A DNA stretch of 64,000 nucleotides, taken from NCBI GenBank assembly GCA_900770195.1, contig CAAGJI010000041.1, positions 62,001 through 126,000 on the forward strand, given 5' to 3'. The position numbers and the translations under genes were made by a program. Below are positions 45,582 to 55,104 of this stretch, piece by piece. The notes under the pieces are model-generated. The model did no database searches. It was not told the DNA's origin and worked only from the letters and a program-made list of their open reading frames with translations. Within the stretch, counting starts at the first letter, position 1. Every line of letters begins with the position of its first letter. Source of the DNA: Oscillospiraceae bacterium (GTDB lineage: Bacteria > Bacillota > Clostridia > Oscillospirales > Ruminococcaceae).

Positions 45582-46433
45582 TTATTCCATGTTTTCATTT
45601 TCTACATATAAATATTTTTCTACTTCACAAAATAATGTTTTTGTCATACCGTCAGCGTATAAAATTTCGTAAATGTCACTGAAATGCCCTATTTCATCAC
45701 GCAATTCCAGAATATTTTCACACATTTCCTCATCAAGACAAGGTATCATTTCAAGGTCTTCAAGTTCCGCACTGTTAAGTTCCACGCAAATTATATCTTC
45801 ACTTTCAGACAAAATTTCATCACCAGAATTAATTTCAGTTTCATCAGAATAATTTTCCTGTTCTGTCTGCTGCTGTTCATTCTCAGAATCCGAAATTTCC
45901 TGCGAAAGTTTCTGTTCATTTTCTATATAGAAATACTCACGAATTGCAGCATATTTTGCCTCACCTATCCCGTCAACATCAAGAAGCTGTTCACGGTTTA
46001 TAAATCCGCCAATACTTTCCCTGTAGAAAATTATATTTTCCGCAAGTGTTTCACCTATGCCTTTAACCGCACAAAGTTCTTCCGCATTTGCAGTATTTAA
46101 ATCAATCGGAAAAGAAATATCCGCCTTTTCAGTTGCATTTTGATATTTTTTCACAGATTTTGCCGACTTTTTTGAAGCCCTGCTTTTTTTAGAACTTTTT
46201 TTCTTTGAACTCTTTTTGCTTTTTGAGGATTTTTTTGTTTTTTGCGTTTTTTCAGAGTTTTCTTCCGAAAAATCAGAGTTTTCCACTGAACTATCAGTAT
46301 CTGAAACAGAACTGTCAACGCTTATAACAATATTGTCCTTACCATTGTTTATATTATATGTAATTAAAGCGATTATCGCAGCAGCCGAAACTGCTGCGAT
46401 AATACCAAAGAAAATCAGATTTTCCTTTTTCAT
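45582..46433 (-). CDS. ComEA-like helix-hairpin-helix protein, membrane-anchored
   Basis: A 283-residue protein with an N-terminal membrane helix (residues 6-25), a Ser/Lys-rich linker (about 60-95), then a ComEA-type double HhH module (FPIDLNTANAEELCAVKGIGETLAENIIFYRES...LLDVDGIGEAKYAAI). An acidic linker and a second, degenerate HhH module follow (VELNSAELEDLEMIPCLDEEMCENILELRDE). ComEA binds incoming DNA at the cell surface during transformation. The position 3 bp after pheT and the second module are unusual, and competence partners comEC/comEB are not in the window. DNA binding is likely; a role in competence is uncertain. Confidence 0.78.
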   Translation of the reverse strand: MKKENLIFFGIIAAVSAAAIIALITYNINNGKDNIVISVDSSVSDTDSSVENSDFSEENSEKTQKTKKSSKSKKSSKKKSSKKSRASKKSAKSVKKYQNATEKADISFPIDLNTANAEELCAVKGIGETLAENIIFYRESIGGFINREQLLDVDGIGEAKYAAIREYFYIENEQKLSQEISDSENEQQQTEQENYSDETEINSGDEILSESEDIICVELNSAELEDLEMIPCLDEEMCENILELRDEIGHFSDIYEILYADGMTKTLFCEVEKYLYVENENME

Positions 46434-46436
46434 ATA

Positions 46437-48827
46437 TTACTGACGGAGTTCTGCCCCTATTGCTGAAAGTGCTTTAAGTACCCTCTTCATTGTGCTGTCA
46501 GCCTGTTCATCTGTCAAAGTTGATTCTTTTGAACGAAGTTTAACAGAATAAGAAACGCTCTTCTTTCCTGCTTCAATCTGCTTACCCTGATATACATCAA
46601 AAAGCTTTACTTCTTCAAGAATTTTTCCTGCTGCTGACTTAATCGCTTCCTGAATTTTTCCAACAGGCAGTGATTCATCACATATAAGACTTAAATCTCT
46701 TGTTGTTGCAGGGAATTTAGGAAGCTCTTCATAAAGTTTTTCACTTACACATTCTTCCATCATTTCAGGAATATTGAATTTTGCAGCATAAACTTTTGTG
46801 TCAAATCCGTATGTTTTCTGTACAGATGGGTGTATTTCGCCAAAATATCCTATTGCTTTGCCATTCTTTAAAACAGCTGCACTTCTTCCAGGGTGGAATG
46901 CACTTTTTTCTTCAAATGCATCTGTTTCATTCATTCTTACTATTTCATAATCATAAATTCCTGCTTCTTCAAGAATTTCTTCCGCAGCACCCTTTATTTC
47001 AAAGAAATCAGCATTATCGCCATACATACCAAGAGTAAGTCTTAAAGGTTCCTGAGGAAGCTTTCCTTCTTCTGTAGGCAGATATTCCTTGCTTATTTCG
47101 AAAAGTCTTGCTGATGCATTTCTGTTGTTGTGGTTAACTGAAAGAATTTCAAGCATTGAAGGAAGTGTTGTTGTTCTCATAACACTTGTATCTTCACCAA
47201 GCGGATTCATTATTGTTATTGTATTTCTGAGTTTGCTGTCTTTTGGAAGATTGATTTTATCAAAATATTTTGGTGAAACAAATGTATAAGTCAAAATACC
47301 ATAGTATCCGAGTGCTGTCATTGTGTTTCTGAGTGTTCTTGTGAACTTCTGTTCTTCTGTAAGCTTTGCATTTGCAACACCTTTGACTATTGTTGAAGGT
47401 ATTTTATCGTAACCGTAAAGTCTTGCAACTTCTTCTGCAATATCAGCTTTCCATTCAATATCAATTCTGTATGATGGTGCGATTACTTTATTTCCTTCTA
47501 CCTTGAATTCAAGTGATTCAAGATACTTTACCTGTTCTTCCCTGCTTATATCTGTGCCAAGGAAATTATTTATCCAGTCAGGGTCAAATTCAACCTCTGA
47601 AGGCTTTGCCGTGTTGTTGTCAACATCTATGATTGATTTTACAGGTGTACCTGCACCAAGCATTTCAACGAGTTCAAAAGCCCTTTCAAGTATCGTTTTC
47701 TGTGATGTAGGGTCAAGACCTTTGTCATATCTTGCAGATGCTTCTGTTCTCATTCCAAGTTTCTTAGCTGTCCTTCTTACCTGAACAGGTTCAAAATAAG
47801 CTGATTCAAATACAACTTCCGTTGTATCGTCCATAATTCCGCTGAATTCTCCGCCCATAACGCCTGCAACAGCGATAGGTTTCTTTTCATCAGCAATGAT
47901 AAGCATTTCTTCACTAAGTTCTCTTTCAACACCGTCAAGAGTTGTTATCTTTTCACCCTTTTCAGCATTTCTTACAACTATATGTCCGCCTTCAACATAT
48001 CTCTTATCAAAAGCGTGCATTGGCTGACCATATTCAAGCATTACATAATTTGTTATATCAACAAGATTATTTATAGGACGTACACCGCTTGCACGGAGTC
48101 TTTCTCTCATCCATCTTGGTGACGGACCTATTTTAACACCCTTAACAATACCTGCTGTGTAATGAGGGCACTTTTCCTTATTTTCAACATCTATTTTAAG
48201 CTGCATGTTTATATCTTCATCAAGGCCTTCAAATACAGGCTTTTTATATTCAAGCGGAATATTGAAAGTTGCTGACGCTTCTCTTGCAAGTCCTAAAACA
48301 GAAAGGCAGTCAGGTCTGTTTGAAGTAATTTCAAATTCAACTGTTGTATCATCAAGACCAATTGCTGTGTGAATATCTTCACCAATTTTGCAATCTTCTT
48401 TTATGACAAAAACACCGTCAGGGTCCGCATATGGGAAATCGTGTTCTGTAAGTCCGAGTGTTTCAAGTCCGCAGAACATACCAAAGCTTGGAACGCCTCT
48501 CATCTTGCATTTTTTTATTTTTCCTTCAGGAAGAACAGCACCGTCAAGTGCAACAGGCACAAGGTCGCCAACCTGAACATTTTTTGCATTTGTAACTATC
48601 TGTATCGGTTCTTCTTTTGCAATATCAACCTGACAAACAAAAAGTGCATCTGCGTTTTCGTGTTTTTCTTTTGCAAGAATTTTACCTACAACAACATTTG
48701 ATATATCTGCACCCTCAGGTCTGTATTCTTCTACTTTTGAACCGCTCATTGTCATTGCTGCACAAAATTCCTTAACGTCAAACTTACGTGGAATAAAATC
48801 AGCAAGCCATTTCATTGATAAATCCAT
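46437..48827 (-). CDS. pheT: Phenylalanine-tRNA ligase beta subunit
   Basis: A 796-residue protein of normal length for bacterial PheT. The start MDLSMKWL is typical, with GAGG upstream. Domains in order: EMAP-type tRNA-binding OB fold (residues 40-150, IVTNAKNVQVGD), B3/B4 editing domain (about 205-400, SNRPDCLSVLGLAREA just before it), B5 (about 405-475), catalytic-like core, and C-terminal anticodon-binding FDX-ACB (about 700-795, FPATTRDLSLICDESLPVG). It works as an alpha2-beta2 tetramer with PheS and deacylates Tyr-tRNA-Phe. Controlled by the T-box upstream of pheS. Confidence 0.97.
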   Translation of the reverse strand: MDLSMKWLADFIPRKFDVKEFCAAMTMSGSKVEEYRPEGADISNVVVGKILAKEKHENADALFVCQVDIAKEEPIQIVTNAKNVQVGDLVPVALDGAVLPEGKIKKCKMRGVPSFGMFCGLETLGLTEHDFPYADPDGVFVIKEDCKIGEDIHTAIGLDDTTVEFEITSNRPDCLSVLGLAREASATFNIPLEYKKPVFEGLDEDINMQLKIDVENKEKCPHYTAGIVKGVKIGPSPRWMRERLRASGVRPINNLVDITNYVMLEYGQPMHAFDKRYVEGGHIVVRNAEKGEKITTLDGVERELSEEMLIIADEKKPIAVAGVMGGEFSGIMDDTTEVVFESAYFEPVQVRRTAKKLGMRTEASARYDKGLDPTSQKTILERAFELVEMLGAGTPVKSIIDVDNNTAKPSEVEFDPDWINNFLGTDISREEQVKYLESLEFKVEGNKVIAPSYRIDIEWKADIAEEVARLYGYDKIPSTIVKGVANAKLTEEQKFTRTLRNTMTALGYYGILTYTFVSPKYFDKINLPKDSKLRNTITIMNPLGEDTSVMRTTTLPSMLEILSVNHNNRNASARLFEISKEYLPTEEGKLPQEPLRLTLGMYGDNADFFEIKGAAEEILEEAGIYDYEIVRMNETDAFEEKSAFHPGRSAAVLKNGKAIGYFGEIHPSVQKTYGFDTKVYAAKFNIPEMMEECVSEKLYEELPKFPATTRDLSLICDESLPVGKIQEAIKSAAGKILEEVKLFDVYQGKQIEAGKKSVSYSVKLRSKESTLTDEQADSTMKRVLKALSAIGAELRQ

Positions 48828-48855
48828 TTTACTAACCTCACTTTACCTAAAAGAA

Positions 48856-49878
48856 TCAATTGAACTGTGAAAGGAATCTTAAATCGTTTTCAAAAAGAAG
48901 ACGCATATCGCTTATGTTGTATCTTCTCATAACAATTCTTTCAAGTCCGAGTCCAAAAGCAAATCCGCTGTACACGCTGCTGTCTATTCCGCAGCCCTCA
49001 AGAACCTTAGGGTGTACCATACCTGCACCAAGAAGTTCAATATATCCTTCGCCCTTGCAGACTTTACAGCCCTTGCCATGGCAATTAAAGCACATAACAT
49101 CAACTTCCGCACTTGGTTCTGTAAATGGGAAATGATGCGGTCTTAATCTTATCTTACATTCATCACCATAAAGACGCTTCATAAGAAGATCGAGTGTTCC
49201 TTTAAGGTCTGCCATTGTTATACCCTTGTCAACAACAAGTCCTTCAATCTGATGGAAGAATGGTGAATGTGTTGCATCAACTGCATCTGAACGATAAACG
49301 CTTCCCGGTGAAATAACTCTTATAGGAGGTTTCTTGTTCTCCATAACATGAACCTGAACAGATGATGTCTGTGTTCTTAAAAGAATATTATCTGTTACAT
49401 AAAAAGTATCCTGTGTATCTCTTGCAGGATGGTCCGGAGGAAGATTAAGTGCCTCAAAGTTATAATAATCGTATTCAACTTCAGGACCGTCAGCAACTTC
49501 AAATCCCATACCAAGGAAAATTTCTCTTACTTCATCTTCAACTATCTGCAAAGGGTGAAGTCCGCCGAGTTTTCTTTTTTTACCCGGTAAAGTAATATCA
49601 AGTGTTTCTTCCTTAATCTGTTTTTCAACCATTTTTTCGTGAAGCTGTTTCTGTTTGTCAGAAATCATTTCTTCGAGGTCCTGTCTTACCTTGTTTGCAA
49701 GCTGTCCCATTGCAGGTCTTTCTTCTGCTGAAAGCTTACCCATCTGTTTGAGTATTCCTGTAAGTTCACCTTTCTTACCAAGGAACTTTACTCTGAGTTC
49801 TTCAAGGATTTTTGAGTCTTCGCATAAAGAAAGTGCTTCTTTTGCCTTAACTTCAATTTCTTCAAGCTGTTGTTTCAT
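48856..49878 (-). CDS. pheS: Phenylalanine-tRNA ligase alpha subunit
   Basis: A 340-residue class II aminoacyl-tRNA synthetase subunit. It has an N-terminal coiled coil (residues 1-90), motif 2 region (HATHSPFFHQIEGLVVDKG preceded by the YRSDAVD element), the FPFTEPSAEVDV active-site segment and motif 3 GFAFGLGLERIVMRRY. It forms the catalytic half of PheRS. It is the first gene after the T-box leader, with GAGGTGG before the start, and is followed by pheT after 28 bp. Confidence 0.97.
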   Translation of the reverse strand: MKQQLEEIEVKAKEALSLCEDSKILEELRVKFLGKKGELTGILKQMGKLSAEERPAMGQLANKVRQDLEEMISDKQKQLHEKMVEKQIKEETLDITLPGKKRKLGGLHPLQIVEDEVREIFLGMGFEVADGPEVEYDYYNFEALNLPPDHPARDTQDTFYVTDNILLRTQTSSVQVHVMENKKPPIRVISPGSVYRSDAVDATHSPFFHQIEGLVVDKGITMADLKGTLDLLMKRLYGDECKIRLRPHHFPFTEPSAEVDVMCFNCHGKGCKVCKGEGYIELLGAGMVHPKVLEGCGIDSSVYSGFAFGLGLERIVMRRYNISDMRLLFENDLRFLSQFN

Positions 49879-49889
49879 TGATAAACCAC

Positions 49890-50222
49890 CTCTAAATTAT
49901 AAAAAAATAAAAAGCCCTGCCCTTAACCAAAGGACAAGACTTATAATATACAAAATATATTATCCTGCAACCACCTTTTTATATAGTTAAGAAAAGAGCC
50001 GTCACTCTCCGAACTTTAACGCAGTCCGACGTCTTTTCCTAATCTTTTCGGTGTATAAAAATTTCAGAAAAGCCACTCCAAAGTGAAATTTCAGTTATTA
50101 AAGTCATATTTCCGCTCACAGCCAAAGACGGAAACTCTCTGAAAAACTTAAAAATAATAACCTACTTTGCTTTATCATAGTGTTGTCTTATATATTATAA
50201 TCAATTTTCAAAAAAAATGCAA
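49890..50222 (-). promoter_or_regulatory. T-box riboswitch leader and promoter of pheST
   Basis: Minus strand promoter: TTGCAT (50217-50222), 17-bp spacer, TATAAT (50194-50199). The roughly 290-nt leader has the T-box plan: long stem I region with AGTA and GAG elements, a T-box sequence AAAGGTGGTTGCAGG (GGTGG at 49971-49975; UGGU would pair with the ACCA end of tRNA-Phe), and a terminator hairpin AGTCTTGTCCTT/AAGGGCAGGGCT (49913-49941) followed by a long T run. Uncharged tRNA-Phe should open the terminator. The T-box core differs from the common AGGGTGGNACCGCG. The exact specifier codon was not assigned. Confidence 0.85.
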
Positions 50223-50230
50223 GTGTTTTA

Positions 50231-50259
50231 TTGAAATTTTTTTTGAGATATGTTATAAT
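50231..50259 (+). promoter_or_regulatory. Promoter of the small membrane protein gene (divergent from pheST)
   Basis: TTGAAA at 50231-50236, 17-bp spacer, TATAAT at 50254-50259, about 40 bp before the start codon; back to back with the pheST promoter. Confidence 0.7.
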
Positions 50260-50300
50260 ATACATATTGAATTATTTTAGCAACGGAGGACAATAAAAAA

Positions 50301-50888
50301 ATGGACAAATTTGCCGAACAACTCGTAAAAAAATACCCTTCTTCATCGGAAACACTCAAGAAAACTCTCATAGTGGTTGCAGCAGTCATAGGATGTATTG
50401 CTGCTGTGCTTTTCTGTGTGACACTTCCGAAACTTTCACCGGTTTTCATTCTTTTTGCAATAGGTGTTATATATGGCGCATTCTGGCTTATAAATTCGAT
50501 GTATACCGAATATGAATATGAAGTCACAAACGGCGACCTTGATATTTCAAAAATAATTGCAAAGAAAAAAAGAAGTGATTTGCTTTCTGTAAAAGTCAGC
50601 GACTTTACTTCACTTTCAGAATATGACGAAAATAATTTTACGGAAGATGACAATATGACACGCTACCATTGTTCAGACGGAACAATAAATCACCTTTTCT
50701 ATGCTGATTTTTCAGATGAAAACGGTGAAAAATGCAGACTTTATTTTTCACCTTCAGTTTCAATAATCGAAGCTATGCTTCCATTCCTTAAACCGCAGAT
50801 AAAAGAAGATATAAAAGCTCTTCTTGAAAAACAAATCAAAGAAGAAACTGCTTCAGAAGAAGAAAATTCCGATGAAACAGAAGAATAA
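50301..50888 (+). CDS. Uncharacterised two-helix membrane protein
   Basis: A 195-residue protein with two adjacent transmembrane helices (about residues 22-45 and 50-66), then a cytoplasmic beta-rich domain resembling a PH-like fold (YEYEVTNGDLDISKIIAKKKR) and a Glu-rich tail. GGAGGACA precedes the start. It recurs in Ruminococcaceae genomes as an uncharacterised family (I recall it as DUF6106, not verified). It lies 37 bp before nnr and may be co-transcribed. Function unknown. Confidence 0.75.
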   Translation: MDKFAEQLVKKYPSSSETLKKTLIVVAAVIGCIAAVLFCVTLPKLSPVFILFAIGVIYGAFWLINSMYTEYEYEVTNGDLDISKIIAKKKRSDLLSVKVSDFTSLSEYDENNFTEDDNMTRYHCSDGTINHLFYADFSDENGEKCRLYFSPSVSIIEAMLPFLKPQIKEDIKALLEKQIKEETASEEENSDETEE

Positions 50889-50925
50889 AACAAAACAGAA
50901 ATAAATTAAAACAGGAGGTATTTAT

Positions 50926-52599
50926 ATGATAACCGAACCGATAGTCACAACCGACCAGATGAAAAAACTTGAGGAACATTTCAACGAAAAAGGACTTTCA
51001 TATTTCGATATGATGACAAATGCCGGTGTTAATGCTGCTAAAGAAATCATCGCTATATGCAAAGAGAAAAAACTCAAGGATATTCGTATTCTTTTCCTTG
51101 CAGGAATTGGAAACAATGCAGGTGATGCTTTTGTATCTGCAAAATATCTTGCAGACAGAGGCTACGATGTTTCTGTTTTTCTCAACAAAAGAAAACTGAA
51201 AACCCACCTTGCACAGAAAGCATATTTTCTTATGACTGAAAATTCTGATATAAAAGTTTACAAGGAATTTGCAACTGACAGAATTTTCGACCTTATGCTC
51301 AGAAGTGCTTTATCCGACAATAATGTTATTGTTGACGGAATTATAGGAACAGGTTTCCACGGTTCTTTTAATGATGAAGACAGAGAACTTTTCAGATTTA
51401 TAAACGACAGAAAAAATTCTGAAAAGATATATATTTCATATGACATTCCAAGTGGCGGAAACGGAACAAACGGCACAATAGACAGAGATATTTTCTGTGC
51501 CGACTACACTCTCACATTTGGTTTTGCCAAAACAGGTCTTTATCAGTTTCCGCTTCTTGACTGCTGCGGCGATATAAGAGTTATCGACATTGGCTTTAAA
51601 GATGATATTTCTTACTTAAATGAAATTTCAAAAACATCTGTTTATTGTATGAAACCTGAAAAGAGAATATTTGCAAAAAGAAGGTCAGATGCAAATAAGG
51701 GCGATTTCGGAAAACTCTTCTGCATAACAGGTTCTGAAACAATGCCGGGGGCTTGTGCAATGAGTACAAAAGCTGCACTCAGAAACGGTGTCGGACTTAT
51801 TTCTGTTGCAACTGCAAAAGCTGATGTGCCTGCCCTTGCTGCATCATGCAACGAGGCAACTTATATTCCCCTTGAAACAGATGAAGACGGCTTCATAAAA
51901 TTCAGCGAAAGAAACAAGTCAAAAATGGCTGATAAACTTAAAACTTCCGATGCTGTTCTTATAGGCTGCGGTATGGGCATCACAGATGATACAAAAGCAC
52001 TTACAAAATGGGTTATCGAAAATGCAGAATGTCCTGTTATTATTGATGCTGATGGTCTAAAATGTATTGCCGACTGCATAGATATTATTGAGAAAGCAAA
52101 ACATCCTGTTATCCTCACTCCTCACCCTGGTGAAATGTCTTATATGACAGGCAAACCCGTTGCCGAAATACAGAACAGCCGTCTTGATACTGCCGCTGAA
52201 TTTATTCAGCAGCACAAAAACTGCATTCTTGTTTTAAAAGGTGCAGGAACTGTTACAGCTGCTTCTTTCTCATGTGCTTTGGGAACATTCAGCGTAAGCG
52301 GAGATGAAGGCTTTGCACTTGCAGATAATGATTCTTTCTCTCAGCACGGAAGAGCCGAAATTTTTGTCAACACCTCGGGAAATCCGGGTATGAGTTGTGG
52401 AGGAAGCGGTGATGTACTTGCGGGAATAATTGCTGCTGACACAGCAAAAATAAAAAATTCCGATGCATTCAATGTTGCTGTATCTGTCTGGGTACACGGA
52501 ACAGCAGGCGACTTTGCAGCAGAAAAGTTCTCTGAAAGGTCAATGCTTCCTACAGATACAATTGATATGCTTTGTGAAGTTTCAAAAAAATACAGTTAA
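50926..52599 (+). CDS. nnr: Bifunctional NAD(P)H-hydrate epimerase / ADP-dependent (S)-NAD(P)H-hydrate dehydratase
   Basis: A 557-residue fusion of YjeF_N (epimerase, about residues 1-225: GIGNNAGDAFVSAKYL, DGIIGTGFHG) and the ribokinase-like YjeF_C dehydratase (about 240-557: GSETMPGACAMSTKAAL, IDADGLKCI, LTPHPGEMSYM, SCGGSGDVLAGII). It repairs damaged hydrated NADH and NADPH in the cytosol. Length and domain order are normal for the bacterial fusion. AGGAGGT precedes the start. An insertion between the LKGAGTVTA strand and the NPGMSCGGSGD motif is somewhat longer than usual. Confidence 0.95.
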   Translation: MITEPIVTTDQMKKLEEHFNEKGLSYFDMMTNAGVNAAKEIIAICKEKKLKDIRILFLAGIGNNAGDAFVSAKYLADRGYDVSVFLNKRKLKTHLAQKAYFLMTENSDIKVYKEFATDRIFDLMLRSALSDNNVIVDGIIGTGFHGSFNDEDRELFRFINDRKNSEKIYISYDIPSGGNGTNGTIDRDIFCADYTLTFGFAKTGLYQFPLLDCCGDIRVIDIGFKDDISYLNEISKTSVYCMKPEKRIFAKRRSDANKGDFGKLFCITGSETMPGACAMSTKAALRNGVGLISVATAKADVPALAASCNEATYIPLETDEDGFIKFSERNKSKMADKLKTSDAVLIGCGMGITDDTKALTKWVIENAECPVIIDADGLKCIADCIDIIEKAKHPVILTPHPGEMSYMTGKPVAEIQNSRLDTAAEFIQQHKNCILVLKGAGTVTAASFSCALGTFSVSGDEGFALADNDSFSQHGRAEIFVNTSGNPGMSCGGSGDVLAGIIAADTAKIKNSDAFNVAVSVWVHGTAGDFAAEKFSERSMLPTDTIDMLCEVSKKYS

Positions 52600-52654
52600 C
52601 CAAAAATAAAAGGAAGTCAAAGAAAAAATAAAACATTATAACGGAGGCTTCCTT

Positions 52655-53311
52655 ATGAAACTTAATTTTTTTAAATACTTTATGCTTGCTATGCCTGCAT
52701 CTGCAATACTGACAGGGTGCATAAGCACACCTGCGACAGAAATTTCTTCTGTTCCTGATTGCCTTGCGGGCAGCTTTTCTTCTGAAATACATATAATTTC
52801 AGGTGAAAATGAATTTAATGCTGACATAACAAAATCAGATAAAATCTGGAACGCTGAATTTTCACAGCCTTCAACTTTGTCAGGTGTTGAACTTGTTTTT
52901 GAAGATGGAATGGTTTCGGCATCTTATAAAGGTCTTGCTTTTTCAATACCAAAAGATGCATTGCCTGTTCAGTCTGCTTTGCAAAATCTGATACTTGTTT
53001 CTGATAATCTTGAAGCTTTGAATTGTGAAACTTCTGATGATGAGGACAGCAATACCTCAGATATAAAATGCACTGTTGAAAAAGACCTTTGTTCAATAAA
53101 GGGAACTATTGACAATGGTGAATTTGAACTTATAACGGATAAGCAGGGCATACCGCTTACTTTTACAATGGAAAATTTCAACCTGACAATTGAATTTTCA
53201 AATTTTTCAAAAAACACATCTGATACTGTTGAAAACAAAAACAAATCAACAGATATTTCTGATGAAATAACAACTGAAAACATTTCAGAAACGGAAACAT
53301 CTGAAAATTAA
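52655..53311 (+). CDS. Small secreted lipoprotein (LolA-like fold possible)
   Basis: A 218-residue protein with a lipoprotein signal peptide ending in ILTGC at residue 22, an extracellular domain of alternating beta strands (SSEIHIISGENEFNADITKSDKIWNAEFSQP...) and a disordered Ser/Thr/Glu-rich tail. The strand pattern resembles the LolA/LppX half-barrel found in some Firmicutes lipoproteins, but identity is weak. GGAGG precedes the start. It sits between nnr and the folate block. Function unknown. Confidence 0.7.
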   Translation: MKLNFFKYFMLAMPASAILTGCISTPATEISSVPDCLAGSFSSEIHIISGENEFNADITKSDKIWNAEFSQPSTLSGVELVFEDGMVSASYKGLAFSIPKDALPVQSALQNLILVSDNLEALNCETSDDEDSNTSDIKCTVEKDLCSIKGTIDNGEFELITDKQGIPLTFTMENFNLTIEFSNFSKNTSDTVENKNKSTDISDEITTENISETETSEN

Positions 53312-53335
53312 GTAAAAAAATACGGAGATGAGAAT

Positions 53336-55087
53336 ATGTGCAATAACACACCTGAATTAAAAATAACAGCACTCAAAGAAAAAGGCTGTATACCCGGACT
53401 TGAACCTGAAATCGCCGTATGCAGATTTTTTTCAGACCCTCAAAATAAAATTAAAACAATTCACATTGCAGGCACAAACGGAAAAGGTTCAACAGGTTAT
53501 TTTATTCAGAATATTCTCATCTTATGCGGTTTTAAAGTCGGAAGATACTCTTCCCCTGCTGTCGCTGAAAAATATGAAGTAATAAATATAAACGGCGAAT
53601 ATATCACAGAAAACGACTATCTTTCCTATACAAACAGAGTAATAAATGAAGCAGAAAAAAATAATATATCAATAACAGAATTTGAAGCAGAAACAGCAGC
53701 TGCTTTTCTTTATTTTAAGGAAAAACAGGTTGATTTTGCAATTATAGAATGCGGAATGGGCGGACTTTCAGATGCAACAAATGTTATAAATTCACCTGAT
53801 GTAAGTGTTATAACAACAATAAGCATTGATCACACCGCTTTTCTTGGTAAAACAATTTCAGAAATCGCAAAACAAAAATGCGGAATTATAAAACAAAACT
53901 GCCCTGTATGCGTTGGTGTCGGAACATATGATTCACTTGATATTATAAAACAGACAGCAAAAGAAAAAAACTCCAAACTTTATATTGCTGATAAAAATAA
54001 AATAAAAATATCGGATCAAACCATAAACGGACAAACTTTTTCCTATAAATCATATGAAAATCTTTTTACTGATTTAATCGGAACGTATCAGCCTGAGAAT
54101 GCTGCACTTGCACTTGAAGTTTTTGATGTTTTAAAAGAAAAATATAATATCAACGCTGATATAAAAAATGCATTTTTAAAAAAAGATGTTCTGTTCGGAA
54201 GATTTACAATTTTAAACAAATCACCGCTTATTATAGCAGACGGTGCACATAATGAAGGTGCTGCAAAAAAACTTTCTGAAAATATTGAAAAATATTTTAA
54301 AAACAAAAAAATATGCCTTATTTTTGGAACTTTTAAAGATAAAGAATATTTAAAATGTGCAGATATAATTTTTCCTTACGCCTATAAAATATATACTGTT
54401 GATGCATATGGAAAACGTGCTGTTCCATCAAAAGAACTTGCTTTGCAGCTTTCTGAAAAATATAACAACGTAACATATTGCAAAGAATACCTATCCGCAG
54501 TTCTTTCAGCTATGGCGGACAAGCCTGATGTTATAATTTCATTTGGTTCTCTTTCGTATTTAAGATTTATAAAATCCTGCTGTGATGAATTATTCAGCGG
54601 TGGACTGAAAAGAATTTCAGAAATTCTTTTGAATAAAAAATTTATTCATTATATGAATTTAATTGATAAATATGAAAAAGACAGGATATTTTGTAAACAC
54701 AGCTTTGAACATCTTGTAAAAACAGCTGAAATATGTTATAATTTATCCTGCGAATATAATATAAACGAAAAAAAAGATATTATATTCGCTGCTGCATTTA
54801 TGCACGACCTTGGCAGGGCTTATGAATATAAAGATGGTATTTCACACGAAGAACACAGCATTAGAATTTCAAAAAAAATTCTTTCTGAATGCGGATTTAA
54901 TCAGTCTGAAATACAGAAAATATGCGAAACAATAGGTTCACACCGAAAAAAATGCGGCAATCCCGATACTTTCAGCGATATTTTTTATCTGGCAGACAAA
55001 TTTTCAAGAAATTGCCCTGAATGTCCGGCATATGATGAATGTTACTGGAGTATTAAAGATAAATCTCACACAACAAAATATATTTAA
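53336..55087 (+). CDS. folC: Dihydrofolate/folylpolyglutamate synthase fused to an HD phosphohydrolase domain
   Basis: A 583-residue protein. Residues 1-440 are FolC: the P-loop TIHIAGTNGKGST, IIECGMGGLSDATNV, HTAFLGKTISEIAKQKCGII, GTYQPENAALAL, ADGAHNEGA and LIFGTFKDKEY. FolC alone is usually about 420-440 residues. Residues about 445-583 are an HD domain (HSFEH, FMHDLGRAYEY with the HD pair at 489-490, GSHRKKCG) ending with a four-cysteine stretch ADKFSRNCPECPAYDECYW. HD proteins with that ending occur, as I recall, as separate genes in clostridial folate operons. FolC adds Glu to dihydropteroate and folates; the HD part may remove phosphates from a folate precursor. Confidence 0.92.
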   Translation: MCNNTPELKITALKEKGCIPGLEPEIAVCRFFSDPQNKIKTIHIAGTNGKGSTGYFIQNILILCGFKVGRYSSPAVAEKYEVININGEYITENDYLSYTNRVINEAEKNNISITEFEAETAAAFLYFKEKQVDFAIIECGMGGLSDATNVINSPDVSVITTISIDHTAFLGKTISEIAKQKCGIIKQNCPVCVGVGTYDSLDIIKQTAKEKNSKLYIADKNKIKISDQTINGQTFSYKSYENLFTDLIGTYQPENAALALEVFDVLKEKYNINADIKNAFLKKDVLFGRFTILNKSPLIIADGAHNEGAAKKLSENIEKYFKNKKICLIFGTFKDKEYLKCADIIFPYAYKIYTVDAYGKRAVPSKELALQLSEKYNNVTYCKEYLSAVLSAMADKPDVIISFGSLSYLRFIKSCCDELFSGGLKRISEILLNKKFIHYMNLIDKYEKDRIFCKHSFEHLVKTAEICYNLSCEYNINEKKDIIFAAAFMHDLGRAYEYKDGISHEEHSIRISKKILSECGFNQSEIQKICETIGSHRKKCGNPDTFSDIFYLADKFSRNCPECPAYDECYWSIKDKSHTTKYI

Positions 55088-55104
55088 ATGACAGGAGTAT
55101 TAAA

